From Microthyrium microscopicum (taxonomy: Eukaryota; Ascomycota; Dothideomycetes; Microthyriales; Microthyriaceae), in the NCBI GenBank assembly GCA_010405405.1, contig MU004231.1, positions 124,001 through 188,000 on the forward strand: a DNA stretch of 64,000 nt, read 5' to 3'. The notes under the pieces were generated by a model that was given only the letters and a program-made list of their open reading frames with translations, searched no databases and had not been told where the DNA came from. The translations under genes and the position numbers were made by a program. Below, piece by piece: positions 48,244-58,758 of the stretch. The number at the start of each line of letters is the position of its first letter. Position 1 is the first letter of the stretch.

Positions 48244-49131
48244 AACGATGCCATAATGGCAATGGGTTGAAAACAATCACCCAAATCGTAGCTTTCAACA
48301 AAGCTATTCAACAAATCAAATGATCATCGGCCTTCATTTGCTCGTTGCAAAAGATGGCTTATTCAACGTAATATCATGGACCATGAAACGTCACGACACG
48401 AACCAAAAAAAAACGAAGCCATTGACTTTTTGGCACGGTATGCATTTCTTTTGAAGCATTTTATTAAGATACCCAAGACAAAGTGCCCTCAACGGTGCTG
48501 TGGGCCAGCGATGTGATTTTATTTTACTGGGACACGGCATATATATACTACTACTCGTAGTTGTAGAAATTAGTAATGAAGAAGTTCACCTCTCAACCTT
48601 AATCCTTGGACATTAGATAAGTAAGCAGTGAGAATAAAGCAATGATGATGGAATGTAGCATATTGGGAGCCAGGTTGACGGGGACACGCTTGGCGGTTGT
48701 TTGATTCAGCGATTGATTCAATTAATACACGATATAATAAGACTGTCAACGCTAGCCCATAGACGACACTGGTATTCCCTCCCATAGGTGACCGCACCTT
48801 CCTGCCGTACGCGCCTCATGCGCGGGTATTAATCACAAAAAGACCGCCCTTGATATGCCTCACAATCCCATCCCAGACGCCAAAGTTGGGGTAATCATGT
48901 AAAGCGAAAGCAAAGACTCCTTCCCATAAACACGTATCGAAAAACATACACGAGCAACAAAGCATATGCGAAAACTCTCACTGGGGGAAACGTCATATAT
49001 CACTTCCCAACACCAGGTCCAAGAGGAGTCGGACGAAACAGACCAGTCGCAGGTCCAGCTCCAGCTCCAGTCTGCGCACGCCCAGCTTCAGTGCACGCAC
49101 GCTTCCGTCCTCCCAAGATGCCAGCATATTT
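48244..49131. other. Intergenic between convergent genes; may hold an alternative last exon of the zinc-finger gene
   Basis: On the minus strand, 49011-49127 keeps an unusually long open, Gly/Ala/Thr-rich reading (about KYAGILGGRKRACTEAG...) beyond the stop of the CCCH gene. An intron of about 38 nt (GTACGC...TTAG) before it would be out of phase, so I did not add it. Otherwise nothing recognised. Confidence 0.4.
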
Positions 49132-51172
49132 CTAATGAGTCATGCAGCTATGTGTCTGGTAAAGCGTACGTCTTTCATCAACAAAGTCGTGACCAAGGTT
49201 ACACTGATCGCCATCCGGACAGTCGACGCCCAGAAGAGAATTTACGCAAGATGGTTTAGTTTCGTGGGAAACGCCGCTCTTACGACAAGTTTCGTCGTGG
49301 ATGTTTTTGCGACAGACTTGCAGCTTAACGCAGTCGTCGACGGTACATTCGTGTCCGTTGATGGAGCAGGAGCAGAATTTGTCGAGTGGGCCGGCGCTGG
49401 AAGCGCCAGGGGCCGCGTCGATTGGGCTGGCGGGGACTGATTGTGGTTGCGGGGGTGGTTGTGATTGCACGATATTGCTTGGAGATGTTAGTTTCGTGTG
49501 GAAAAGGGGAGGGGAGAGGACTTACAGTCGCTGTTTCTTTCTAAGGGTCGCTTTTGGACTGGCGTTCGAGATTGAAAGACGAGCACGCTTCTCACCACTC
49601 GGGTCAAAGTCTGAATCGGCACCCATATCGAGTTCGACTTCACTGTCTTCTTCTTCCTCGTCTTCTTCAACTTCATCGCCATAGTCGATAGCCTCCGAAG
49701 TCCGCTTGACCGCACGAGGACGCTTGGTTGGAACAACGTCTCCATTAGAGACGTTGCTCAGACGGCTTGGAATCTCTGCGGTCTGCTTGAAGGGTATCTT
49801 TGGTGGTGGGGATGGTGCACCATCCGCATTCTCGGTGATAGCAGCAACTTCTTCAGCTGGTACTTCGCGGTAGGTACATCGAGCGATGGCCCACTCGAGT
49901 CTTCCAGAGCTTGACCCGGCACTAGCGCGTTCAGGCTTGATACCGTGGCCACGAGACAGATGTCGAACAAAACCAATGACGCCTTGAGCAAATCGCCGGT
50001 CGCTGTTTGCTAGAGAGTTACCCTGCAAAGGTCAGTCTTGATAACTTGGATTGCTAAGATTATACTTACGCCACATATATCACATCGTAGTTCGACCCAA
50101 GTACCATCTTTTCGAAGAACAACAGTTGGGTATTTGAGGAGCCAGTCATATGGCAAGTCGGAATCAGTGGGCTCGTGGCCATTGGTGATACCAGCGGCGG
50201 CGACTTTAGTGACCTTTGGTGTAGATGCAGTGAATTGCTGATCCACAGCCTGAGCGTCCCTAACTGGGATGATGTCTAGAGGCTCTTGGCCGCTGAGAAT
50301 GGCCTCGACGTCCCCATCGTTGAGATCGCGATGAGTGCAGAACTCTAGAATATTCTGAGAGTCTAGTTTTCGACCTCCATATGTATCGACTTTATGTGAT
50401 TTATTGGCATGAGCAAGCATTCCACGAGCGCCCTTGATGAATCCTTTCTTTTCGATGTAATTTCTAGAGATGGTCGTTAGTATTTGAGCATCATCAACCT
50501 TATAGGATTTGATCTCACCCTTTGCAAAGCATACATCGAATCTCTATCCATTTTCCGGCAGGATTCTTGCAAATTATAGGAAATTCGGGAAGGTATTTCT
50601 GTTGGTTGGGATATGGACCGCCATGTGTGACTACGCCATCGTGTTGTGGAGTCTGAGGTAGCGAATTCTTGACTGCCGACTTTGGAGGATCAACGACATC
50701 GCCAAGACCATTCACTGGAGTGAAGCCACCTGTGGGCTCTCTGATATCTTCGACAGAGTTGAGGGAGGTTCGCGCACGTTCGGAGTGGATAGAAGGACGA
50801 GAGGATGGAGTTTGATATGGTGGTGGCGGAGCCGAGATACTGCTAGGTTCGAAGAGAGTTCCCTAAAAGCGTAACTCGTCAGAATTTATATGCAAAAAAA
50901 TGCGCAAATTGATTTGCGACTGGAAGGAAATTTCAACTTGCTCTGAAGTTGCGAACTTGTTCTTCTTTCTTGTCTGCCCATTGTTTTTTTACTGCCAGGT
51001 CTTTCTGTAATGATGCCTTCTCTTTTTGAACAGCGATAACGAATCGATTAATATTATCGTTCAATTCACTGACACGAAGATTGACAGTTTCCGTTAATTC
51101 ATCGAGTTCCCGACGAGCCTCGCGAGCCTCATTTTCGAGGTCGCGAATATGAGCATCAATTCCGGAGGCCAT
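49132..51172 (-). CDS. CCCH zinc-finger protein with coiled coil and duplicated Cys/His modules
   Basis: Exons 50942-51172, 50519-50862, 50070-50463, 49526-50022 and 49132-49477; 603 aa. The N-terminus is a coiled coil (IRDLENEAREARRELDELTE, to about 75). Two similar modules follow, W-[IV]-E-[IL]-R-C-x2-C-x-G-N ... F-x2-G-x2-G-[FM]-x2-H-x-[NS]-[KR]-[GS]-H, at about 178-225 and 305-355. An acidic stretch and a basic, probably nuclear, stretch come next. The last exon carries a perfect C-x8-C-x5-C-x3-H finger (from CVNSLLGVDC), usually an RNA-binding unit, after a Cys-rich segment (CSCSINGHECTVDDCVKLQVC). Intron 1 (50863-50941) is of GC-AG type with the strong donor GCAAGT; the alternative GT in that place breaks the frame. 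The likely role is nuclear RNA or transcript regulation; the specific family is not recognised. Confidence 0.78.
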
Positions 51173-52008
51173 GGCTTGAGATAAATCAAGCGAGGTGGCA
51201 GGGAAATGAAATGTAATAAGTGGAGATCAAATGGATGGAGTAAGGAAAATCAAAATCTGGGTCATAGCGAGTTAGAGTTTTGGGGTTAAGAGAGAAATTG
51301 TGGCGACTTGTAAGACAACAAAACGGAGTAGAGGAAAGAAGAATGAATAGAGAAGGAGGATTCGAACACGATGAATAGTATGATAACCTTGGAGGTAATA
51401 AAAGTAAAAAGGATGAGACGGCGTAACCTACATTAAGTTGTTTAGGCAACTTGTGATAAAGCCTGCCACCTGAATCTAATCAGAAGACCTCGCGATCGTA
51501 GTTTGAACGAAGCGCTTGGACCAGGTCCTAGAGTTGAATAAATTCAGCCGGTATTGGGATGGATAGTAGTATAGAAGAATCGAGGATGAAGAAAGATAAA
51601 ACAAGACAAGATAGAGTGTGTGGAGGGGAAGAGTTTTCACACGAGCTGGAACGGTAGGTGGTTGGATGAGTGTGAACAAAGTATGACCAAAGTGGAATGT
51701 TGGCTTGTTGGTAGTCGGTGCTTGTATGAGAGCTGAGACTATGATCGTGATCCGTTGGTAGAGAGAAAGAAAGGTAGTTCTGAATCCAACGAAAGAACAG
51801 ATGAGAGAAATGTAGATAGTGGACACGAATCAACTAGAGTTGTGAAAAGATGAGAATTGAGAGAAGGGTTGGTAGAAAGTAAGACTAGAGTTGGTCGGGT
51901 TAGAAAAATGGGGAGAGTTGTTACGAGGGAGAATCCAGTCGGGCTTGACACTGTGACAGTTGACTAAGATTGAAAGGATTTGCTATCACTGACACTGACA
52001 CCGATAGA
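51173..52008 (-). promoter_or_regulatory. Promoter and purine/pyrimidine-skewed leader of the CCCH gene
   Basis: The minus strand is strongly CT-rich from about 51250 to 51950, giving long spurious frames such as those at 51476-51951. This is the typical look of a mould promoter and leader. The decayed transposon inserted just upstream, at 52009. Confidence 0.45.
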
Positions 52009-52010
52009 TA

Positions 52011-52044
52011 CCTGTGTCAATTCAAAAGTCTGTTCGGTCCGTGC
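52011..52044 (+). repeat. Left terminal inverted repeat of the decayed transposon
   Basis: Starts CCTGTGTCAATTC. It matches the reverse complement of 53601-53634 at 32 of 34 positions. Confidence 0.9.
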
Positions 52045-52279
52045 ACCCCTATTAAGATATTTTAACAACTTTAATAATTAATTACTCAATGGTTATGTAA
52101 CTATCTACGAAGCGGTTGCTGTAGGGTGGTTTGGCTTCTTTTGCTCTTTTAGCTAGCTTTTTAAAAAATTTAATATCTATCCTTTTTGCAACTTTAGCTT
52201 TAAAAACTAAAGAATCCTACTAAATGCGCTTTATCTCTATTTCTACTAAAATTTAAACCTCTTGAGCTGCACTTTGAAT

Positions 52280-53545
52280 TCTAAGGCGAAACTTATCTAT
52301 CTCCTTCTTTTGGTCTTTATAAAGCGTTTTAATTAGATGTAGATTAGGTAAATTTATAAGCATATCTTAAAAGAGGATATGTTGTTCTCTAATTTAATTA
52401 AATAATAACTGCCTTACCTTATAGTAAATACTAACGTTATTCTTAATAATCTAGACCTCTTTTAAAGGATTAAGAGCTCTTATCTTGTGATAATAAGGAA
52501 ATAGCTCTTCTTCGTATATATTAAAGGCATACTACACAAAATCTAGGCCTTCCTTTTTGTGATCTTACTTAAGCTTCTTGTATTTAAAAAGACGTTTAGG
52601 AGTCTATAATATTTAGCGGCCTTTTTGTTGATAAGGAAGAAGGAATACGTTATGCCTTTAAACTGCATCGTTTTTGGCCTATAATTCTACATATTTAGAG
52701 GTTCCCTTGATGGTGGTTTACTATTGCTTAAAATTGATCGTTTGACGAAGAATTAAGATCTAATTCTACAGTTTCTCAATAAGAAGGGCTATATCGTCTT
52801 CTTCTTCCTTATTCTAAATAATATAAGGCCATTTAACACGTAATTCGTTACTAGCTGCGTCCTACTGCATCTTTAAGAATTAAAGATTTTTAGCCTAATC
52901 AGCTTAAACTTTAACGCCTAAAGGAGCTGAAACTAAGTAATGTCTAGACCCCCTAAAGGTTAAAGGTATCTTGTTATAGTTAATAAGAACTATGTCGTTA
53001 TTCCTAGATTAAATCTACTTAATATATCTCTTTCTATACTTTAAATCAAGTTTGTGAAGTAGTAGCTTTTGGGTCGCTCGTTTACAAGTTATGGGTCGCT
53101 TATCTACTATATCTACCTAGCAATATTTAGGTCCTTAGAAGATATTGTGAACCTGATTGATATTAAGTGGTTTGAGAGGCTCATGAACTCCATTTTGGCC
53201 TAGTTTATGGGCTCGTTTGAAGACAATATTGGCTGCTTTAACCTGACTATGCTACTTTAAATTACCTCTTCTATGGTTTTGAATTCGTTAAGCTATTAAA
53301 GATTTAGGTTTAACTCGTCTAGGTCTACTAGATCTAAAGCTAGAATCCACGTATTGGAGGAGGATTTTGATATTAGAAGATTAGGCGCGTTCTTTGACGC
53401 GTTTGCAAAATATATAAATAGCATCTTCGCTTACATCTTTAATTCTTTATGAAATTTCTTTAAAAGTAAGGAGGTTATAGAATTAATATTAGAGAATAAT
53501 AACTCACTTTTCGCGAGGAATTTTACTCATTATTGCAATAGTTAT
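52280..53545 (-). pseudogene. Relic Tc1/mariner transposase reading frame
   Basis: A start-like ATG lies near 53530 on the minus strand. Recognisable fragments follow: a helix-turn-helix-like N-terminal region near 53400-53470, EEELFPYYHKIRALNPLKEV near 52470-52530, and the region before the third catalytic residue near 52330-52370, where the acidic residue is replaced by Lys. Many nonsense codons; no repair is proposed here. Confidence 0.7.
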
Positions 53546-53600
53546 AGGTATTTAATCTAAACAAGGGGTTTGTTGTAATCACTTTGGTTGGGGGCTGAGC

Positions 53601-53634
53601 GTACGGACCGAACAGACTTTTGAATCGACACAGG
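53601..53634 (-). repeat. Right terminal inverted repeat of the decayed transposon
   Basis: Inverted partner of 52011-52044, followed by TA at 53635-53636. Confidence 0.9.
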
Positions 53635-53636
53635 TA

Positions 53637-56520
53637 CTTATCGCTACTACTATCGACATGTGGGCAATAACGAGTCCCCAACTTGCGCAATGTTGCCAAA
53701 CCGTCAGTGGTTGCTGCTATGCATTGGCGACAACCAAACCAGTTATCATCCGCGGATCTGGTCTGATGGATCAATCCAACAATCTGACGACTCTGCCTCC
53801 TAGTAAATCGTCCAGGGTGTGAAATTACTACACGTTCAAATCTCTACTAATCATCTCCAACCTCACTATCTACGGCGGCATGGAGTAGTCAACTTGGTCT
53901 TGTACTTTCTAGATATCTTCATCTCATACTTGTCATCTCAATCGCTTGGAAATTAAACCTAACAATATTCAAGGTTCTTATTAACCTTTTTGGCCAATCT
54001 ATTGGTTCCACAAACGGTAGTCTACGAGCGGCATGCCTTGTCAACCAAATCTGTCATAAGAATCACGACAAACAAGTCTTCTTCTCCTCTTCAGCTGCAT
54101 ATCTAAACCAAACCTTCTCATGATCGCTACAAGTTTCGTTGGTACACTTCTGTTTTTCTTTCAGATAAAATTCTATCTTGGCCCGTTACCGTCTATAACC
54201 TGATCATTCCTACCCAGCAAAAGTTTCACTGTCCTTGCTTTCACATAATCCAATGTTACTCGCTGAAACACAATACCTCGGGCTCTTCTCTTCTTTGCCG
54301 CCGATGATCCTTACACGCTCCCATTTCGTATTCCCAGTTCACTTTATTTCTTTATGCTTGTGTGCTCATTCTTTCTTCTATGAACCATCTGCTTGACTTT
54401 GCTGATGTATGCTTTACTTAACCTGGCTTGGCTTGACTCAGCACCTGACACCAGATGGTTCAATTACGCTTCACATTCTTCCGCCCTTTGTTTGACAATT
54501 AATGTTGTGAAACGATCTTCATTCTGTCCGCTTGATTAAGACGACAAACAAATTCATCTTATTCGTCTTGTCCATCGATGAGTCTTTCCTAATCCTTCTC
54601 TTGTTCCATACTACCAAAAAAAAACTATAATATCACTCCTCACCTTGAGTCTATGTTCGTGATTTTTGTGACTTTTCCGTTTGATCACCTCAGAAGCGCA
54701 GATGGTCAAAAACACCCAAGTTCTGTCCACACCTTCCCCCCTTCCTGGCTTCTGCGTCTTGCGCGCTGCAGCCAATTGATCGCCACTCGGGCTTCCAAGG
54801 CTCTCACCAGCAACTTCAGAGGCTGGCTTATCTACAACACAAACGTATGGTTTTTCCTGATGGATAGCTCAATTGTCATATCAATATCCCTTACATCTTG
54901 ATATTAAACCCGCAGATTTATAGAACAAATCAACTCTAAATCTACCAGGCCCTACATCTCCAAGAATTGCCAATTGATTATTTCTCCAAGCATTATATAT
55001 AGAGGAATGTACCACACCCTTTTCAATTCTTATTCAAACCAGTCTAACAAGTATGTTTCACGAAATGGGCAACTCGCCAAACCCGTAATCCGGTTTTCGA
55101 GGTGTCGTAATATGAAGCGTATGAGTTGTAAAACCCTGCAATTATGAACCTGCCGACCTGCACTAAACCTCCCTTGTTGGTTAGAGTAGTATCAGTGTTA
55201 CGAAGTACTGATTGATTGCTATAAAAAGCTTTGAGATTAAATGCTAGTGAATTGAGGTAGTACGTGATACACGGTCTTGTTTTAGTCATTACTTATCTCC
55301 TTGAAGAAACAATTGCTGATAATCACAAAAGCTTTTATGGCGCTCAACGAAATCTTAGCAGTTGTTCTGAAGCTTCATTTTATATATCGTTTGTGCTGCA
55401 TAGAGTCAGGCATGCCGCAAAGTTTCGATTCTTTGAAATGGAAGCTACATCCTCTTCTTTCAAAGGTGCGACTATGAATGTACAGATTCCCATTTCACTT
55501 CGAACCTGTCCTCTGGGACTGCTTCTTACATCCTTTGAGCGATGGAGTAGACCCTCATTTCAAACACTTGTCAGGGTTGAGTCCATTCCGAAAAGTGTTG
55601 GTACCTCTTTCAAGTCCGTCTGTTTACTAACAGTCAGTTTTGTTGTAAGTCGCAACCTTGTGGGGTGATTAGGAGATTCCTCCATTTCCAAGGAAGGCGA
55701 AATGACCTCAAAGGTCAAGTGTAATGAGTAAAGTGACTGCATTGGAAGACCTTCATCGTAGGTCGAAACTGCCAGCCATGTTGTGCAATCAACAGAAATG
55801 GGAAAGATTCGCACAGAAACTGTTGAGCTACCTGCGTTGTGCTTGGATGAGACTGATAAATACAATTACCTGTTGAAGTTGATGTTAGGCTTTGTGAGAA
55901 GCTACTTTCCTCAACGTGTCGGATTTGGTCCTTCTTTGAGTGATTCCTTCCTCATTGTTGATTCGAATAGCTATGGAAGATCTCAAACAACATTATGCTC
56001 ATCATCGCCAGGAGAGTCTTCGTGGTGTTCATTTTTCAGATATCCTACATACCTAGACATGACAAAATTGAGCTCTCTCTCTGTCCCTCGCACCGCTTCC
56101 TCAAGAACTTGTTCAGCCGAGTGTGACCTATGAGATGAAAGATCTTCTCAAATACAAGGAAACAAGTTATCTGTACCTGCTGATAGCCTCTGGCTTCAAT
56201 ATGAGTGTACCCGCCAATTGACCTGACCGCCAGCAACACCTTCACGATGTCTGAACGTTTACACCCTGTCTCCATTGATGGCTACTGCCAAACCGACAAC
56301 CTTGAGACGAATGTCAACTTGGAAGGTACTGTTCAATCTGTTTTCATCATCGTTTTTAAGACCTACAGACTTCTGCTCTCCGTCTCTTCTTCTCTTACCA
56401 TCATCTTCACGCAAATATTTTCATCCCAGCATCAATTCTTCGAGCGAATTTGCCCATTTCCATCGACTCTGTCGAGTTTCATTGCAGATATCTGCTCATC
56501 TCTTATTTCTTCTACCCATT
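53637..56520. other. Long intergenic stretch, 2.9 kb
   Basis: Frames at 55264-55668 (+), 55783-56133 (+), 55560-55865 (-) and 56045-56275 (-) overlap one another and show no domain or consistent splicing, so no gene is called. The left end flanks the transposon. From about 56330 to 56520 the plus strand is CT-rich, probably leader of the secreted protein gene. An unrecognised or lineage-specific gene here cannot be excluded. Confidence 0.4.
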
Positions 56521-58167
56521 ATGTTGTCATCTTTCTTCCTCGGCTTCGCTGTTGCGGGTGCTGTGATTGCATCTCCAGTTGCTCCAGCGGTTAGTTCATC
56601 AGCCAGTGCATCGCAGGCAACCCCAGTTGCTAGTTCATCGGCCAAATCAGGATCAAAGGTTTGGATTGGCATCCCAGCACCAAAGTCAGCAGCCTCTGTT
56701 GCTGCTCCAGTGGGCGTTCCATCTCAGGCAATTCCTGCTGTGGTTTCAGCAATCACTTCGGCACCAAAAGCCTCAGTTGTTGGCCTAGAAATCAAATCAG
56801 CTATCTCGAATGCTGAGCCACCAGCCACTGCTTCCCGCGACTTCTGGGGTGTCGGCCCTTACACCACCGTATTGACCTGGGGATGTCCTGCGGTTCGTCC
56901 CTCTCCTCTATTGATCGACAAACCACGGCCAACTCTTGTCATCTCAGTTGAGGGTTCATCTATCGAGAAGTCTGCCACTCTCTCCACCAGTTCACTAGCC
57001 AGCCCATCTCAAATCAAATCACCTCCATATGTCAGCCCTGTCACATCTACCATTGCCACTATCGCCATAATCAAGCCTTCTGCCAGCTCTATTATGGTCC
57101 ACACCTGGAGTAATCGATGTGGTGGTGATGGAGCCAGCTCCATGGCCTCCAGATGTGCTGGTGATGCATCAAGCACAGTGAGCTCCAGTGCGATCAAGCC
57201 TGCTGTCACCAGTATGGTCAAGACCAGCAACCCATCTCAGGCCAGATCTGCCATTCCATCTCCTGTTCGATCTGCTGTTCCAGCTTCAGTCTGGTCTGCA
57301 AAACCAACCCCTTCTATCAGGGCCAAATGTGGCGCCGGTTGGTACGATAGCAACCAAGTAAGTCCCCTTGCTCATTATATTGGTGCTTGCCTAACGTTGA
57401 CTTTCAGTACGACTGTTATGATGGAGGACACCTTTGCCCCAAATCGAGTGGTGCTCCTCAACTGCCATGCGGCAGCGCCTGCTATTTTCCACACCGATAC
57501 ACGTACGAAAAACTTTCGCAAAATCGGTCTTTATATGAAGCTAACTCAAATACAGATGCAGAAACGGCAAACTTGAGGGATTGCCAAACTACAGTGGTGC
57601 ATTCAAGATTTACGCTCACAACCCAGAGGTATTTGACTGGCAGGATAAAGAGCAAGGTCAAATCCAGGCATGCCACAAAGCTTTCTGGATCCAGGACGGT
57701 CCTGCTTGCACATACGTACCAGACGTAGTCCGTAAAGTGACGCCAGACTGGCCATACGCCAATGAGACTGTGTTGCGCACTCCACGGAACATGGTATGAC
57801 GAGTGTTCCTTCGATTTTATAGATATGATGGCTAACCCTTTGCCTTTGATAGAATACCATGGTTCCAGGTGGTCAGAATTTCTGGGTTGAAAAGAACGGC
57901 GAATTTGGCATCAGCACACCTCACAGCGCCTGGGCTCCACCCGGAGTCATCGAAGGTGATGCGATTGTGTATGAAAATGGAACTTTCACGGTGTCTGGTA
58001 CCCTTGGCTGGTATGCTTGTCCATCGACCAAAGTCGGTAAACATTACCAGATCTTTGCACATATACAAGGCGTACAGGTGGCCAAGAACTGCGTTCCCAT
58101 CTCGATCCTCATGGAGCCGTGGTTCCCAGACGTCCCGGGACGCCTGACAGCGTGGCAGTACGAGTAG
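56521..58167 (+). CDS. Secreted protein with CBM52-like module and a conserved-looking C-terminal domain
   Basis: Exons 56521-57357, 57408-57502, 57556-57793 and 57853-58167; 494 aa. The signal peptide is MLSSFFLGFAVAGAVIASPV. A Ser/Ala/Pro-rich, probably O-glycosylated region covers about 20-265. A six-cysteine module follows at 270-325 (CGAGWYDSNQYDCYDG, then LCP, LPCGSACYFPHRYTCRNG). This matches the pattern of the small carbohydrate-binding domain of fungal endo-beta-1,3(4)-glucanases (PF10645/CBM52), as I recall it. The last ~170 residues (GAFKIYAHNPEVFDWQDKEQ ... WYACPSTKVGKHYQIFAHIQ) are globular with paired cysteines and no low complexity. No glycoside hydrolase motif is visible, so the protein is a wall or glucan binder rather than a proven enzyme. 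Confidence 0.82.
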
Positions 58168-58758
58168 GAGACAGAGACATGATGAAGGTTTTCTCTATAT
58201 TGTTTTGTCAGAATGGATATAATGATAGTATTGATTGGGGAGACGCAGGGAATTGAGAGGTTAGTGGTGGAAGTTATTATTGACGGATTGATGAGGGTAT
58301 GAATAATGAATATGCCTAATGAAAACTGTCTTCAGACCACTTCCTACGAATAGAGTGCCTTCAATGAACGTGGTGGAATTATGTTTCCGACAAAGTGAAT
58401 TGAAGTCAGAAGATGGGCTTCAGGGGCATCAACATGACAGATCAGACGAAAGGAAGCATGTTCGGGAGCTTAACAGAGACAGAAAAAGTCCGTGCCCACC
58501 CCATAATACTCACGCCTCAACGTCAGGACTCAGCTATTCAGGATTCAGGCCGCCTTAGTGACTTGCTGCTATCATCAAACAAATCATCCTCCACCAACAA
58601 CAACTGCAACCGTGTACAATTCCCCCATATCTTCCAATCGAATTGCTATCAAACTACTCTAGGTCCCGTGCTCTGGATGCTTCTGCCTTGTCTCTAGTTC
58701 TGGCCACGTTCTACATGCCGCTCTCCTCTCAAGCACCGCTGCACATGCTGCACCGGAC
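58168..58758. other. Intergenic between tandem genes
   Basis: 3' UTR of the secreted protein gene and promoter of the LysM gene; the small frames at 58319-58697 are unsupported. Confidence 0.5.

Larger units (their letters stand above)
52009..53636 (-). mobile_element. Decayed Tc1/mariner-superfamily transposon with RIP-like mutations
   Basis: Element 52011-53634 (1624 bp) is flanked by TA at 52009-52010 and 53635-53636. It has 34-bp terminal inverted repeats that differ at two positions, both G/A transitions. The interior is very AT-rich and full of stops in every frame. Read on the minus strand with the stops ignored, 52280-53000 resembles the catalytic and C-terminal parts of a Tc1-type DDE transposase. 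Most stops are TAG where the family has Trp, and acidic catalytic positions read as Asn or Lys. Both are expected from G-to-A changes. It is inactive. Confidence 0.85.

Noticed and set aside
49011-49127. Extra last exon for the CCCH gene
   Set aside because: The only nearby GT-AG pair (about 38 nt) joins out of phase with the attractive frame; kept only as a note.
51476-51951. Frames of 70-116 aa upstream of the CCCH gene
   Set aside because: Product of strong CT skew in the promoter or leader; Ser/Leu/Pro/His-rich without domain.
55264-56275. Four frames of 76-134 aa on both strands
   Set aside because: They overlap, have no family features, and no intron set joins them into a longer protein.
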